From assembly GCA_016235165.1 (NCBI GenBank), contig JACRLX010000007.1, forward strand, positions 124,001 through 188,000: a stretch of 64,000 nucleotides of DNA. The letters are read 5' to 3'. Origin of the DNA: Rhodocyclales bacterium. GTDB taxonomy: Bacteria; Pseudomonadota; Gammaproteobacteria; Burkholderiales; Rhodocyclaceae. Under the pieces are notes generated by a model. That model had not been told where the DNA came from, ran no database searches, and was given only the letters and a program-made list of their open reading frames with translations. Made by a program: the position numbers and the translations under genes. Shown here in pieces: positions 55,405 through 64,000 of this stretch (positions are counted from its first letter, which is position 1; each line of letters starts with the position of its first letter).

Positions 55405-56246
55405 TGGAATGCACCGCGCAGAAGAAGAAATACCTGGCCAAGGACTACAAGTCCGAGCTGAAGCCGATCTGGTGTCCGGGTTGCGGCGACTACACGGTGC
55501 TCAACGCCATTACCCGCGCCCTGGCTGAGATGGCCCTGCCGCCCGAGCAGGTCGCGGTGGTTTCCGGCATCGGCTGCTCCTCGCGGATTCCGGCCTACAC
55601 CAGTGTCTACGGCTTCCACGGCGTGCATGGCCGCGCCCTGCCGGTCGCCACGGGCTTGAAGCTGGCCCGCCCCGACCTCACGGTGCTGGTCACCGGCGGC
55701 GACGGCGACGGCTTCTCCATCGGCGGCAACCACTTTCTCCACGCCTGCCGGCGCAACGTCGACCTGACCTACATCGTCATGGACAACCAGGTCTATGGCA
55801 TGACCAAGGGCCAGGCCTCGCCGACCACCGCGCCGGACTGGGAAGGCAGCAAGCTGACGCCGGAAGGCACCGGCATCAATCCCTTCCAGCCGCTGGTGGT
55901 GGGCCTCGCCTCGGGCGCCAACTTCATCGCCCGCGTCTCGGCCAGCGACCCGGTGAACATGGCGCAGATCATCGTCGAAGCCGTGCGCCACCCAGGCTTT
56001 TCGCTGGTGCAGGTACTCAGCCCCTGCGTCACCTTCCGCCCGGAACAGGCCGTATGGCGCGATACCGTGCGCACCGCGGTGGTCGATTACACCGATGACG
56101 CCGCGCGCGCCGCGCGCCGCCTGATGACCGACGACGGCTTCAACGTCGGCAAGGTGCTCTACAAAGGATCACGGCCGCCCTACCGGCCCGAATTCGAAGC
56201 CTCCAACGGCTCGATCGGCGAGCTCGAAGCGAGGTTCGCACTATGA
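55401..56246 (+). CDS. korB: 2-oxoacid:ferredoxin oxidoreductase beta subunit (TPP-binding)
   Basis: A 281-residue TPP subunit. It carries 'WCPGCGDYTVLNAI', 'GIGCSSRIP' and 'SPCVTFRP', giving Cys ligands for one [4Fe-4S] cluster, and 'TGGDGDGFSIGGNHF' for Mg-TPP. These match 2-oxoglutarate:ferredoxin oxidoreductase beta subunits. It overlaps korA upstream and the rubrerythrin-like gene downstream (ATGA each). Confidence 0.9.
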   Translation: MMECTAQKKKYLAKDYKSELKPIWCPGCGDYTVLNAITRALAEMALPPEQVAVVSGIGCSSRIPAYTSVYGFHGVHGRALPVATGLKLARPDLTVLVTGGDGDGFSIGGNHFLHACRRNVDLTYIVMDNQVYGMTKGQASPTTAPDWEGSKLTPEGTGINPFQPLVVGLASGANFIARVSASDPVNMAQIIVEAVRHPGFSLVQVLSPCVTFRPEQAVWRDTVRTAVVDYTDDAARAARRLMTDDGFNVGKVLYKGSRPPYRPEFEASNGSIGELEARFAL

Positions 56247-56773
56247 GCGAGGCAACGCCGCAGGATCAGCCGATCAACAGCCTGGGGGTATTGCTCGCTC
56301 ATGCGCTGGCGATGGAAAACGATGCCGCCGACCGCTATGGCGAACTGGCCGACCAGATGGAAATGCATCGCAAAAAAGAGGTCGCCGGCATCTTCCGTCG
56401 CCTCCATAACGCGGAACAGAAGCACCTCGCCGAGCTGGAGGAACTGACCGCCGAGATGGATCTGCCACACATCGCGCCCTGGGATTTCAAGTGGGGCGGT
56501 GAAAGCCCGGAAGCCATCGCCGTCGACCGCGTCAGCTACCAGATGAGCGTCAAGGGCGCGGTACTGCTGGCCCTGCAACACGAGAAGCAAGCCTACGGCT
56601 TTTACAGCCGCGTCGCCAACCAGACCAGCGACAGCGAAGTCAGGCGGCTGGCCAGGCAGTTCGCCGACGAGGAACTGCAGCACGTCGCCTGGCTGGAGGA
56701 ATGGCGCGACAAGTGCGGGCCGGACGACGAAATGCCGCTCGACGATCCCGACCCGCCATTGAGCCAGGAATAA
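56243..56773 (+). CDS. Rubrerythrin/ferritin-like diiron protein
   Basis: A 176-residue four-helix protein with a ferritin-like diiron pattern: 'AHALAMENDAADRY', 'RLHNAEQKHLAELE', 'LALQHEKQAYGFY' and 'FADEELQHVAWLEEW' give the Glu and His ligands. There is no rubredoxin-like Cys domain. It is coupled to korB by ATGA. I infer peroxide or oxygen protection of the oxygen-sensitive oxidoreductase. Confidence 0.88.
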   Translation: MSEATPQDQPINSLGVLLAHALAMENDAADRYGELADQMEMHRKKEVAGIFRRLHNAEQKHLAELEELTAEMDLPHIAPWDFKWGGESPEAIAVDRVSYQMSVKGAVLLALQHEKQAYGFYSRVANQTSDSEVRRLARQFADEELQHVAWLEEWRDKCGPDDEMPLDDPDPPLSQE

Positions 56774-56811
56774 GGACGCTCATGACTTCGATTGCCCCTT
56801 TCCCAACATGA

Positions 56812-57210
<399 letters not shown>

Positions 57211-57232
57211 AAACACACACCGAGGAGCAAGC

Positions 57233-59557
57233 ATGGGCATCAGAGACAAGCTGGACCGGCTGGCCGCGCGCCTGCACGACGCGCCGCAGTACAACTCGCA
57301 GGGCGCCGTACTTTTCGTCGACCTGGAAAAGCGCCAGACGCTGAAGAAGTACCTGCCGCTGGAGGTGATGCGTAACTTCCTCGGCGGACGCGGCGCCAAC
57401 ATGTGGCTGCTCTACAACCTGCTGGAGGATGAGCGCGCAGCGCTCGATCCGGAGATCCCGCTGATCTTCGGCGCCGGCATCCTCACCAGCAGCATGCCCT
57501 CGGCCACACGCGGCAATTTCAGCAGCATCTCGCCGGAATCCGACGCCATCCTCGACGCCAACGGCGGCGACTACTTCCCCTCCTTCCTGCGCACCCACGG
57601 CTACGACCACATCGTCATGTTCGGCCGCGCGCCGTCCTGGACGCTGCTGAAGATCGCCTACGAGAAGGTCGAATTCGTCGATGCCGCGCCCTATGTCGGC
57701 ATGGACAACCTGGAACTCGCCGCCGCCGTCGAACGCGACTTCGACTGCGTCGAGCGCGAGACCATGGCCATGGCGCGCATCACCACGGCCGGCGAGAACC
57801 AGGTGCTCTCCGCCGGCATCATGGGCGGCATCAAGGCGATCTGGGCGCGCGGCGGCGGCGGCGCCAAGATGGGCTCGCTCAGGCTCAAGGCCATCATGGT
57901 CCATGGCGCGCCGCGCGAGCTGCAGCCGGTCGAGCCCATGGCCAGGTACAACAAGGTGATCGGCAAGAAGATCATCACCACCAGCGTGATCAAGAACGCG
58001 CTGAAAATGGTCGGCACACCCTTCCTCTACAAGCCCAGCCGCGTGCTCTGCGCGCTGGGCGCCAAGAACCACCAGGAAACCAGTTGGAAGGAAAGCCTCG
58101 ACGCCGACAACTTCGATCCCTACCGGCCCGGCATGGACGGCTGCTACCTGTGTCCCGTGCATTGCCGCAACCAGAACGACATGCTGCCCGACGGCCACGG
58201 CGGCTGGGGCGCGGCGGCGCTCAAGGGCCTTACCGGCAATGCCAGTTACGACAAGGCCCAGGCCGAAGTCGAACATGCGGCGGCGCGTGATTACAAGGGC
58301 GTCAAGGGCGACGGGCATTTCGACAAGTACGACAAGGGTGACGGTCCCGAGTACGTCACCCTGGGCAAGTTCGGCCCGCTGATCGGCATCGCCGAACCGG
58401 AGCAGGTGCTGCGCCTGAACAACATCCTCAACGACCTCGGCCTCGATTCTTCCTCGACCGGCAGCTCCATCGCCTGGGCCATGGAGCTCTACCAGCGCGG
58501 CATCATCACGCAGAAGGACACCGGCGGACTCGACCTGTCCTGGGGCAACTACGAGGCGATCGAGAAGCTGCTGTTCATGACCGCGAAGCGTGAAGGCTTC
58601 GGAGACACCATCGCCGACTCGGCGCGCGCCGTCGAACGCGGCAAGTACCCGAAGGAAGCGCTGGACTACCGCCTGACCGTCAAGGGCCTGTTCCAGTCCG
58701 ATCCGCACGACGCCCGCATCCTCAAGGCCTTCGCGCTGGGCCTGTCGGTGGCCACGCGCGGCATGGACCACCTGCGCAACCGCGTCACGCTGGAAATCAA
58801 CGCCCGCATCAACGACGATCCGGCCTTCAAGACCGCGCTTTACAACGGCGTGGTTTCCGCCGCGCCGAACAGCTACGAGGGCAAGGAATACGCGGTCAGG
58901 AAGTGCGAGAACAACTACGCCGTCGGCGACTCGGTCGGCATGTGCCGCTTCAACACCAAGCTGTTCAACTCGCCGACCCTGCCCGATCCCGGCGATTTCG
59001 CCGTGCAACTGAGCTCGCTGACCGGCCAGAAGTTCGAGGAAGCCGGCATGGACGAGATCGGCCGCAACATCTCGGGCATCGAGCACATGCTCAACTTCCG
59101 CCGCGGCCTGCGCGCCAAGGACGACACCCTGCCCCGCCGCTGGTTCGAGGAGCCGCTGACCGAGGGACCGTTCAGGGGCGAGAAGATCGACCGCGAGCAA
59201 TTCGAGGCGATGAAGCAGCGCTTCTACCAGATCACCGGGCTCAATGCCGAGGGCCTGCCGGCCGCCGAGTGGCACGAAAAGCTGTCGCGCCTGATCACCG
59301 GCTTCGCCGTCCGCGTCGAACTGCCCAGGCCGCTGCCGGGCGCGCCGGACAAGGAAGTGGTGATAGACGAGCCGGTGGCCGACGTCGGCGCGCTGCGCCG
59401 TGCCATCCAGCACAAGCTGCCGGAAGCGGCGGAGGACCTCGCCGACAAGTCGTGGAACGTCGCGGTCAATGGCGAAATGCTGCTTTCGGGCGAAGCGGCA
59501 AAACGCATCGCCAGTGGCGACCGCGTGGCGCTGGTTCCCATCATTGCCGGAGGCTGA
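57233..59557 (+). CDS. Aldehyde:ferredoxin oxidoreductase (tungsten, AOR family) with fused C-terminal MoaD/ThiS-like domain
   Basis: A 774-residue enzyme, about 150 longer than usual AORs. The AOR domain spans about 20-690, with 'GGRGANMW' and 'ATRGNFSSISPESD' for bis-pterin binding. [4Fe-4S] ligands are C304, C307, C311 ('CYLCPVHC') and C571 ('GMCRF'). Residues 693-774 form a beta-grasp sulfur-carrier domain ending in 'VALVPIIAGG', with the Gly-Gly end that MoaD uses for sulfur transfer. It would oxidise an aldehyde to an acid, or run in reverse, with ferredoxin. GAGGAG precedes the ATG. It is part of a ferredoxin-AOR-CoA ligase operon. Substrate not known; aryl aldehyde is a guess from the context. 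Confidence 0.88.
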   Translation: MGIRDKLDRLAARLHDAPQYNSQGAVLFVDLEKRQTLKKYLPLEVMRNFLGGRGANMWLLYNLLEDERAALDPEIPLIFGAGILTSSMPSATRGNFSSISPESDAILDANGGDYFPSFLRTHGYDHIVMFGRAPSWTLLKIAYEKVEFVDAAPYVGMDNLELAAAVERDFDCVERETMAMARITTAGENQVLSAGIMGGIKAIWARGGGGAKMGSLRLKAIMVHGAPRELQPVEPMARYNKVIGKKIITTSVIKNALKMVGTPFLYKPSRVLCALGAKNHQETSWKESLDADNFDPYRPGMDGCYLCPVHCRNQNDMLPDGHGGWGAAALKGLTGNASYDKAQAEVEHAAARDYKGVKGDGHFDKYDKGDGPEYVTLGKFGPLIGIAEPEQVLRLNNILNDLGLDSSSTGSSIAWAMELYQRGIITQKDTGGLDLSWGNYEAIEKLLFMTAKREGFGDTIADSARAVERGKYPKEALDYRLTVKGLFQSDPHDARILKAFALGLSVATRGMDHLRNRVTLEINARINDDPAFKTALYNGVVSAAPNSYEGKEYAVRKCENNYAVGDSVGMCRFNTKLFNSPTLPDPGDFAVQLSSLTGQKFEEAGMDEIGRNISGIEHMLNFRRGLRAKDDTLPRRWFEEPLTEGPFRGEKIDREQFEAMKQRFYQITGLNAEGLPAAEWHEKLSRLITGFAVRVELPRPLPGAPDKEVVIDEPVADVGALRRAIQHKLPEAAEDLADKSWNVAVNGEMLLSGEAAKRIASGDRVALVPIIAGG

Positions 59558-59560
59558 GCC

Positions 59561-60859
59561 ATGGCCTATTTCGACCAGGCAACGGAAACCCTGCCGCGCG
59601 AGCAACTGGCAGGCCTGCAACTGAACAAGCTGCAGTCGATGGCCAGGGAGCTGTGGGGCCGCAACGCCTTCTACACCGGCAAGTGGAAGGCCGCCGGGGT
59701 CTCGCCCGACGACATCCGCAGCCTCGACGACCTCGTCCGCTTGCCTTTCACCAAAAAGGGCGAGCTGATGGACGACCAGGCCGCCAACGGCCCCTTTGGC
59801 AGCAACCTGACCTATCCGCTGGAAGCCTACGTGCGCATGCACCAGACCTCGGGCACCACCGGGGTGCCGCTCAAGGTGCTCGACACCAGCGAGTCCTGGG
59901 ACTGGTGGGGCCGCTGCTGGGGCCACGTGCTGGCCGGCGCCGGCGTCACCGCTTCGGATCGCCTGTTCATGGCCTTCGCCTTCGGCCCCTTCATCGGCTT
60001 CTGGGCCGCCGTCGAAGGCGCGCGCAAGATCGGCGCGGTGATGATTCCCGGCGGCGGGCGCGACTCGCTGCAACGCCTGGAACTGATGCGCGAAACCGGC
60101 ACTACGGTGCTCTGCTGTACGCCTACCTACGCCTTGCGCCTGGCCGAAGTCGCCACCGAGCTCGGCTTCGACCTGGCGCGCATCCCGATGAAGGCCACGG
60201 TGCACGCCGGCGAACCGGGCGCCAACATTCCCGCCACCAAGAACCGCATCGAGACCTCCTGGGCGGCCAAGTGCTTCGACCATGCCGGCGCCTCGGAAGT
60301 CGGCGCGCATTCCTTCGAATGCCAGCACCAGCCGGGCGGCACCCACCTGATCGAAAGCGAATACATCGCCGAGGTGATCAATCCCAAGACCGGTGAACAC
60401 GTCCCGCCCGGCGAGCGCGGCGAACTGGTGCTGACCAACCTCGGGCGCTGGGGCTTCCCGGTGATCCGCTACCGCACCGGCGACCTGGTCAAGGCCAACC
60501 ACGGGCGCTGCGACTGCGGCAGGACCTTCATGCGCTTCGAGGGCGGCATCCTCGGTCGCGCCGACGACATGGTCACGGTGCGCGGCGTCAATGTCTTCCC
60601 CGCCGGCGTGGAGAACATCATCCGCAAGTTCGCCGAAGTCGACGAGTTCCGCATCACGGTGAACAAGGTCAAGCAGATGGACGAGATGGACATCGAGGTC
60701 GAGCTCTGCGAAGGCGCCGACCCCGAGGTGGTGCATCAACTGGCGGTCAAGCTCGATTCCATGCTGTCGTTTCGTCCGCGGGTGCATCACGTGGCGCGCA
60801 ACACCCTGCCGCGCTTCGAGATGAAGGCCAAGCGTTTCCACGTCAAGCTGGATAGCTGA
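59561..60859 (+). CDS. Phenylacetate-CoA ligase-family AMP-forming CoA ligase
   Basis: A 432-residue PaaK-type ligase. It shows 'QTSGTTGVPLKVLD' (ATP loop), 'VGAHSFECQHQPGG', 'VIRYRTGDLVKAN' and 'GRADDMVTVRGVNVFPAGVE', followed by the C-terminal small domain. Acid plus ATP and CoA gives acyl-CoA. The 'GRCDCGRTF' segment is typical of PaaK. It starts 3 bases after the AOR, so it likely activates the acid the AOR makes (aryl acid inferred; the substrate could be phenylacetate, an indole acid or a hydroxybenzoate). Confidence 0.9.
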   Translation: MAYFDQATETLPREQLAGLQLNKLQSMARELWGRNAFYTGKWKAAGVSPDDIRSLDDLVRLPFTKKGELMDDQAANGPFGSNLTYPLEAYVRMHQTSGTTGVPLKVLDTSESWDWWGRCWGHVLAGAGVTASDRLFMAFAFGPFIGFWAAVEGARKIGAVMIPGGGRDSLQRLELMRETGTTVLCCTPTYALRLAEVATELGFDLARIPMKATVHAGEPGANIPATKNRIETSWAAKCFDHAGASEVGAHSFECQHQPGGTHLIESEYIAEVINPKTGEHVPPGERGELVLTNLGRWGFPVIRYRTGDLVKANHGRCDCGRTFMRFEGGILGRADDMVTVRGVNVFPAGVENIIRKFAEVDEFRITVNKVKQMDEMDIEVELCEGADPEVVHQLAVKLDSMLSFRPRVHHVARNTLPRFEMKAKRFHVKLDS

Positions 60860-60870
60860 AGGCGACGGGC

Positions 60871-60886
60871 AAAAGTCGGTGCCAGG
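60871..60886 (-). repeat. Dispersed short repeat, partial copy 8 (minus strand)
   Basis: On the minus strand it reads CCTGGCACCGACTTTT, a partial match to the repeat's 3' half, in the ligase/MarR gap. Confidence 0.45.
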
Positions 60887-60999
60887 GACACGCCGCCGCG
60901 GCAATGAAACTGCCATTTGACGGTAGGGCACGGCCGCGGCGATAATCCCGCCGCGGTGCCTTGCCGGCCGTACAGTCACGGAAGCCTTCCCGCCCTGCC

Positions 61000-61461
61000 A
61001 TGCCCGCCCAAGCCAAACGGTCCAAAACCTCCCTCCACTACGGCATCCTGCCCGACCTGATCGGCTACCAGCTGCGCATGGCGCAGATCGCCCTGTTCCG
61101 CGACTTCGCCCAGGGCCCCGGCGCCGAAGACGTTACCCCCGGCCTGTTCGGCGTGCTGGTGATCATCGAGGCCAACCCCGACCTCAAGCAAAGCGAGCTG
61201 GCGCGCGCCACCCATCTCGACCGCTCCACCGTAGTGACGGTGATCGACAACCTCGAGCGGCGCGGCCTGGTCGAGCGCCGCGTCGCCCTGCACGACCGCC
61301 GCTCCAACGCCATTCGCCTTACCGAGGCCGGTACCACGCTGTTGAAGAAGCTCAAGCGCCAGGTCACGCAACATGAAAAGCGCCTGATGGCCAACTTCAG
61401 CGCGGACGAGCGCGACAGCTTCATCCGACTGCTGCAAAAGGTTTTCCCGGAACACCGTTGA
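61000..61461 (+). CDS. MarR-family transcriptional regulator
   Basis: A 153-residue winged-helix regulator. The MarR core reads 'LKQSELARATHLDRSTVVTVIDNLERRGLVER' region with the wing 'HDRRSNAIRLTEAGTTL'. Relatives include regulators of aromatic acid or aldehyde genes. The ATG at 61000 fits the family N-terminus. It follows the CoA ligase on the same strand (gap 140 bases) and probably controls the ferredoxin/AOR/ligase set. Confidence 0.88.
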   Translation: MPAQAKRSKTSLHYGILPDLIGYQLRMAQIALFRDFAQGPGAEDVTPGLFGVLVIIEANPDLKQSELARATHLDRSTVVTVIDNLERRGLVERRVALHDRRSNAIRLTEAGTTLLKKLKRQVTQHEKRLMANFSADERDSFIRLLQKVFPEHR

Positions 61462-61480
61462 ACCGCCCCGACGCACGGCG

Positions 61481-62125
61481 ATGAAATCCATCGATTTCCA
61501 CTTCGATTTCATCTCGCCCTATGCCTACCTGGGCTTCGAGGCCCTGCCCCAGGCGCTGGCCGGACTATCCTGCCAAGTGAACTACAAGCCGGTGCTGTTT
61601 GCCGCGCTGCTCAAGCACCACGGCCAGCTCGGTCCCGCCGAAATCGCCGACAAGCGCGACTGGACCTACCGCCAGGTGCAATGGCTGGCCCATATCAACG
61701 GCCTGCGGCTCGACCTGCCCGCCGCCCACCCCTTCAACCCCCTGCCCCTGCTGCGCCTGGCGCTGGCTACCGTGAACGAGGGCGACCCCGGCCGCGAGGC
61801 CTGCGCCGCCATCTTCGAACATGTCTGGCAGGGCGGGGAGGACGCCGCCGACCCGCAGCGCATCGCCGAACTCACGCGCCGCCTGAACCCGCTGCGCGAC
61901 CCGGCGGGAGGCGAGGTCAAGGTCGAACTCGGCAACAACACCGATGCCGCGATCCGGCAAGGCCTGTTCGGCGTGCCTGCCTTCACGGTCGACGACAAAT
62001 CTTTCTGGGGCTTCGATTCCCTGCCCATGCTGCGCGCCTGGCTACAAGGCGATCCATGGTTCGCCGGCGGCGCCTGGGAAGCGCCAGGGAAGATCGCGGT
62101 CGGCGCAGCACGCAGGCGGCCATAG
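61481..62125 (+). CDS. 2-hydroxychromene-2-carboxylate isomerase-like DsbA-fold protein
   Basis: A 214-residue member of the DsbA-like HCCA isomerase family: 'FHFDFISPYAYLGFEAL', 'KPVLFAALLKHHGQLGP', 'FGVPAFTVDD' and 'FWGFDSLPML'. Relatives isomerise ring-cleavage intermediates or act as kappa-type glutathione transferases. It starts 19 bases after the MarR stop. Role here unknown. Confidence 0.9.
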   Translation: MKSIDFHFDFISPYAYLGFEALPQALAGLSCQVNYKPVLFAALLKHHGQLGPAEIADKRDWTYRQVQWLAHINGLRLDLPAAHPFNPLPLLRLALATVNEGDPGREACAAIFEHVWQGGEDAADPQRIAELTRRLNPLRDPAGGEVKVELGNNTDAAIRQGLFGVPAFTVDDKSFWGFDSLPMLRAWLQGDPWFAGGAWEAPGKIAVGAARRRP

Positions 62126-62135
62126 CCACCATAGC

Positions 62136-62160
62136 CGCCGTTCCGCCAGCGCCGACTTTT
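62136..62160 (+). repeat. Dispersed short repeat, copy 7
   Basis: CGCCGTTCCGCCAGCGCCGA then CTTTT, just past the isomerase stop and before the convergent meaB end. Confidence 0.72.
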
Positions 62161-62170
62161 GCGCCGGCCG

Positions 62171-63220
62171 TCAACCCGCCCGGCGCAATTCCAGTCCGAG
62201 TTCCGTACCGCGCGGATCGATCCTCGCGATCGTAATCCGCAGTCCCCGAATGTCGGCGAGCATGATCAGCGCCCCGGCAAGCTGACCGAGCAAAAAGCCG
62301 CAGCCCACTCCCCGCGGCAAGACGCGAAACCTCAACACCTCGCCATGGTGTTCACCTGTCTCGCAACTCAAGCCTGCCAGCTCCGGCATGCGTTGCAGCA
62401 ACTGGCCCCACATGTGATCCAGGTTCGCCGCCAGGGTCGCGGATGAGTCGGCCAGGCCGGCATCCCGCTCCCGCCGCGAAGATGCCTTCTCCCCGACCCG
62501 CTGCAACACGGCTGCGACCAGTTCCTCCAGTCCATGCCCGCTCAGCGCGCTGACGGCATGCACCGGCGGCGCGCGGCGCCACAGGTGGGCGGCACTCGCA
62601 AGCGACTGGCAGGCCTGGGCGGCGGCAGGCGTATCGCTCTTGGTCACCACCAGCAGGTCAGCCAGTTCCAGGATGCCGGCCTTGATCGCCTGCATCTCGT
62701 CGCCCAGCGCCGGAGGAAACACCACCGCCAGCGTGTCGGACAAGGTGGCGACGTCAATCTCGGACTGGCCGGTGCCCACGGTCTCGACGATCACCAGGTC
62801 GTAACCGGCGAGATCCATCAGCCGCACCATTTGCCGCGCGGCCGCCGTCAGCCCGCCCAGGCTGCCGCGCGTGGCGGTGGAGCGGATGAAGCAGCGCCCC
62901 GCGGCGGCCTCGCCAATGCGAAAGCGGTCGCCGAGCAGCGCACCGCCGCTGACCGGGCTGGAGGGGTCGACCGCCAGCACGGCGACGCCCATGCCCTTGC
63001 CGAGCAGGATGCGCAGCAGAGCCCCGACCAGGGTCGACTTGCCGGCGCCCGGCGGCCCGGTAATCCCCAGCACATGGGCATGGCCGCTGCTGGCGGACAA
63101 TTGCCGCATCAGCCCTGCGGCGGCGGCCGGGTCTCGCTCGGCCAGCGACAGGGCCCGCGCCAGGGCCGGCTTGTCACCGGCGAGGAGGCTGGCGGAGAGT
63201 TGCGGGAGGGAATGGCTCAT
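62171..63220 (-). CDS. MeaB/ArgK-family GTPase (methylmalonyl-CoA mutase chaperone)
   Basis: A 349-residue G3E-type GTPase with Walker A 'GPPGAGKST', 'AVDPSSPVSGGALLGDR', 'IVETVGTGQSEID' and the NKxD-like 'VVTKSDTP'. MeaB loads and protects the B12 cofactor of methylmalonyl-CoA mutase or related mutases. No mutase is in the window; it may lie further on. It is divergent from the GntR gene. Confidence 0.92.
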   Translation of the reverse strand: MSHSLPQLSASLLAGDKPALARALSLAERDPAAAAGLMRQLSASSGHAHVLGITGPPGAGKSTLVGALLRILLGKGMGVAVLAVDPSSPVSGGALLGDRFRIGEAAAGRCFIRSTATRGSLGGLTAAARQMVRLMDLAGYDLVIVETVGTGQSEIDVATLSDTLAVVFPPALGDEMQAIKAGILELADLLVVTKSDTPAAAQACQSLASAAHLWRRAPPVHAVSALSGHGLEELVAAVLQRVGEKASSRRERDAGLADSSATLAANLDHMWGQLLQRMPELAGLSCETGEHHGEVLRFRVLPRGVGCGFLLGQLAGALIMLADIRGLRITIARIDPRGTELGLELRRAG

Positions 63221-63226
63221 CTTCTA

Positions 63227-63257
63227 TTGACACTCGCAATGTACTGCGTATACAGTA
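63227..63257 (+). promoter_or_regulatory. Promoter and candidate operator of the GntR gene
   Basis: A -35 TTGACA (63227-63232) lies 16-17 bases from TATACA (63249-63254). The inverted repeat TACTG-N6-CAGTA (63242-63257) overlaps the -10 box, as expected for self-regulation. Confidence 0.6.
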
Positions 63258-63302
63258 TCCAGTATTCCACAAGCCGAGCGCAACAGCGCGAACGATTCTG
63301 CC

Positions 63303-64000
63303 ATGAACACGTCAATCAAGCCCCTTGAACGACCGGCAGGCCTCGCCGACCGGGTCTATAACCAGCTGCGCGACAACATCGGCAGCCACCAGATCCGACC
63401 CGGCGAGCGCCTGCAGGAAGTCAGCCTCGCCGCCCAGCTCGGCGTTTCCCGCACACCCGTGCGCGAGGCCCTGGCCCGGCTGGAAAGCGAAGGCATGATC
63501 GTGGTCGAGGGCCGCGGCTTCGTGGTGCCGGAACTGACCGATGCCGACATCGAAGAGATCTACCAGTTGCGCTTCCTGCTCGAACCGGCGGCGGTCAGCC
63601 TGGCCGTCGGTGAAGTGAGTAGCCCGACCGACCTGGCGAGCATGTCGGCGGCGGTCGATGAGGCCATCGCCGCCGAGAAGGCCGGCGATTTCCGCGCCTT
63701 CCTCGAAGCCAACAGCCGCTTCCACCATGCCTGGCGCGCCCTGGTTCCCAACCGCCGGATGTCCAAACTGCTCGACCAGTACGTCGGCCACGTGCGCTTC
63801 CTGCGCGTGCTGACCCTGGGCGATGCTACTGCGCGCAAGGCCGCGCTGACCGGCATGAAGGCCATCCACGCCGCCTTCCGCAAGCGTGATGCCGAAGCCG
63901 CAGCCACGGCCATGCACAAGCACCTCGAAGCCGCAAAACGCTTCCTCGTCGAAGCCATCGCCCAGATCGAGACGGAAAAGGCGGCCGAAGTCGCCGTGGC
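63303..64000 (+). CDS. GntR/FCD-family transcriptional regulator (3' truncated by window edge)
   Basis: An open frame from ATG 63303 runs to the right edge, at least 232 codons without a stop. The GntR winged helix is 'ERLQEVSLAAQLGVSRTPVREALARLESEGMI' region. The FCD domain ('IEEIYQLRFLLEPAAVSLAV', 'FLEANSRFHHAW', 'AMHKHLEAAKRFL') binds a metal and a small acid. It controls a nearby set, perhaps with meaB (inference). Confidence 0.88.
   Translation, partial: MNTSIKPLERPAGLADRVYNQLRDNIGSHQIRPGERLQEVSLAAQLGVSRTPVREALARLESEGMIVVEGRGFVVPELTDADIEEIYQLRFLLEPAAVSLAVGEVSSPTDLASMSAAVDEAIAAEKAGDFRAFLEANSRFHHAWRALVPNRRMSKLLDQYVGHVRFLRVLTLGDATARKAALTGMKAIHAAFRKRDAEAAATAMHKHLEAAKRFLVEAIAQIETEKAAEVAV

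Noticed and set aside
53668-56246. Phenylglyoxylate or indolepyruvate oxidoreductase as the identity of KorAB
   Set aside because: The extra subunits of the phenylglyoxylate enzyme are absent, and the fused gamma-alpha plus beta layout fits the two-subunit 2-oxoglutarate type better. Not fully excluded.

Overview
The window reads as chromosomal DNA of a GC-rich betaproteobacterium of the Rhodocyclales type (Thauera/Aromatoleum/Georgfuchsia/Sulfuritalea-like). The main reason is a full anaerobic phenol operon (phenylphosphate synthase plus phenylphosphate carboxylase) under a XylR/DmpR-class sigma-54 activator, next to a 2-oxoacid:ferredoxin oxidoreductase, a ferredoxin with the cysteine spacing known from Thauera, and an aldehyde:ferredoxin oxidoreductase (AOR). 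Housekeeping genes (uvrB, tRNA-Asn, dapC/dapD/dapE, prmB, pilU) fit the same group. Most genes sit in tight operons with ATGA, GTGA or TGATG stop/start overlaps.

Layout. 1-10 kb: the end of an RND-type transporter fused to a cyclic-nucleotide-binding domain, uvrB, an aspartate/aromatic aminotransferase, tRNA-Asn with its own promoter and terminator, small proteins, and a CHASE2 adenylate cyclase coupled to a Ser/Thr kinase. 10-14.8 kb: a molybdenum hydroxylase pair (iorBA-like), an Old Yellow Enzyme, a thioesterase and a PGDYG protein. 14.8-18.3 kb: an inserted cassette (HxlR regulator divergent from SDR, MFS exporter, thioesterase and a cut-off reductase start), flanked by two copies of the PGDYG gene segment. 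18.7-24.4 kb: a Cys-rich secreted protein, a ribbon-helix-helix/PIN toxin-antitoxin pair, a broken HepT gene, and a sirtuin/ABC/MFS operon. 24.4-28.6 kb: a MoxR/VWA/DUF364/DUF3301 operon. 28.6-31.7 kb: hemerythrin, YaeQ and small enzymes. 31.8-37 kb: dapC-dapD-pilU-dapE-prmB. 37-39 kb: a YHS lipoprotein and a decayed methyltransferase.

39-53.5 kb is the core. A PdeR/XylR-type regulator with V4R domain faces ppsABC-ppcBDAC. Two upstream-activator palindromes and a GG-N10-GC promoter lie between them. Downstream, translationally coupled, are a third UbiD, a UbiX flavin prenyltransferase, an archaeal-type CTP-dependent riboflavin kinase (DUF120), a Nudix hydrolase, an FMN-binding split-barrel protein and a phosphatase. 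I infer that the UbiX/RibK/Nudix trio supplies FMN and prenylated FMN for the UbiD-type carboxylases, and this is the most interesting possibly undescribed system here. 53.6-61 kb follows with korA-korB-rubrerythrin and ferredoxin-AOR-CoA ligase-MarR. The AOR carries a fused C-terminal MoaD/ThiS-like domain ending in Gly-Gly. The window ends with an isomerase, meaB and the start of a GntR/FCD regulator.

A short repeat (consensus about CGCCGTNCCGCCAGCGCCGACTT) recurs between genes across the window, often just upstream of a start codon. Two inverted REP-type pairs sit inside the pps-ppc operon.
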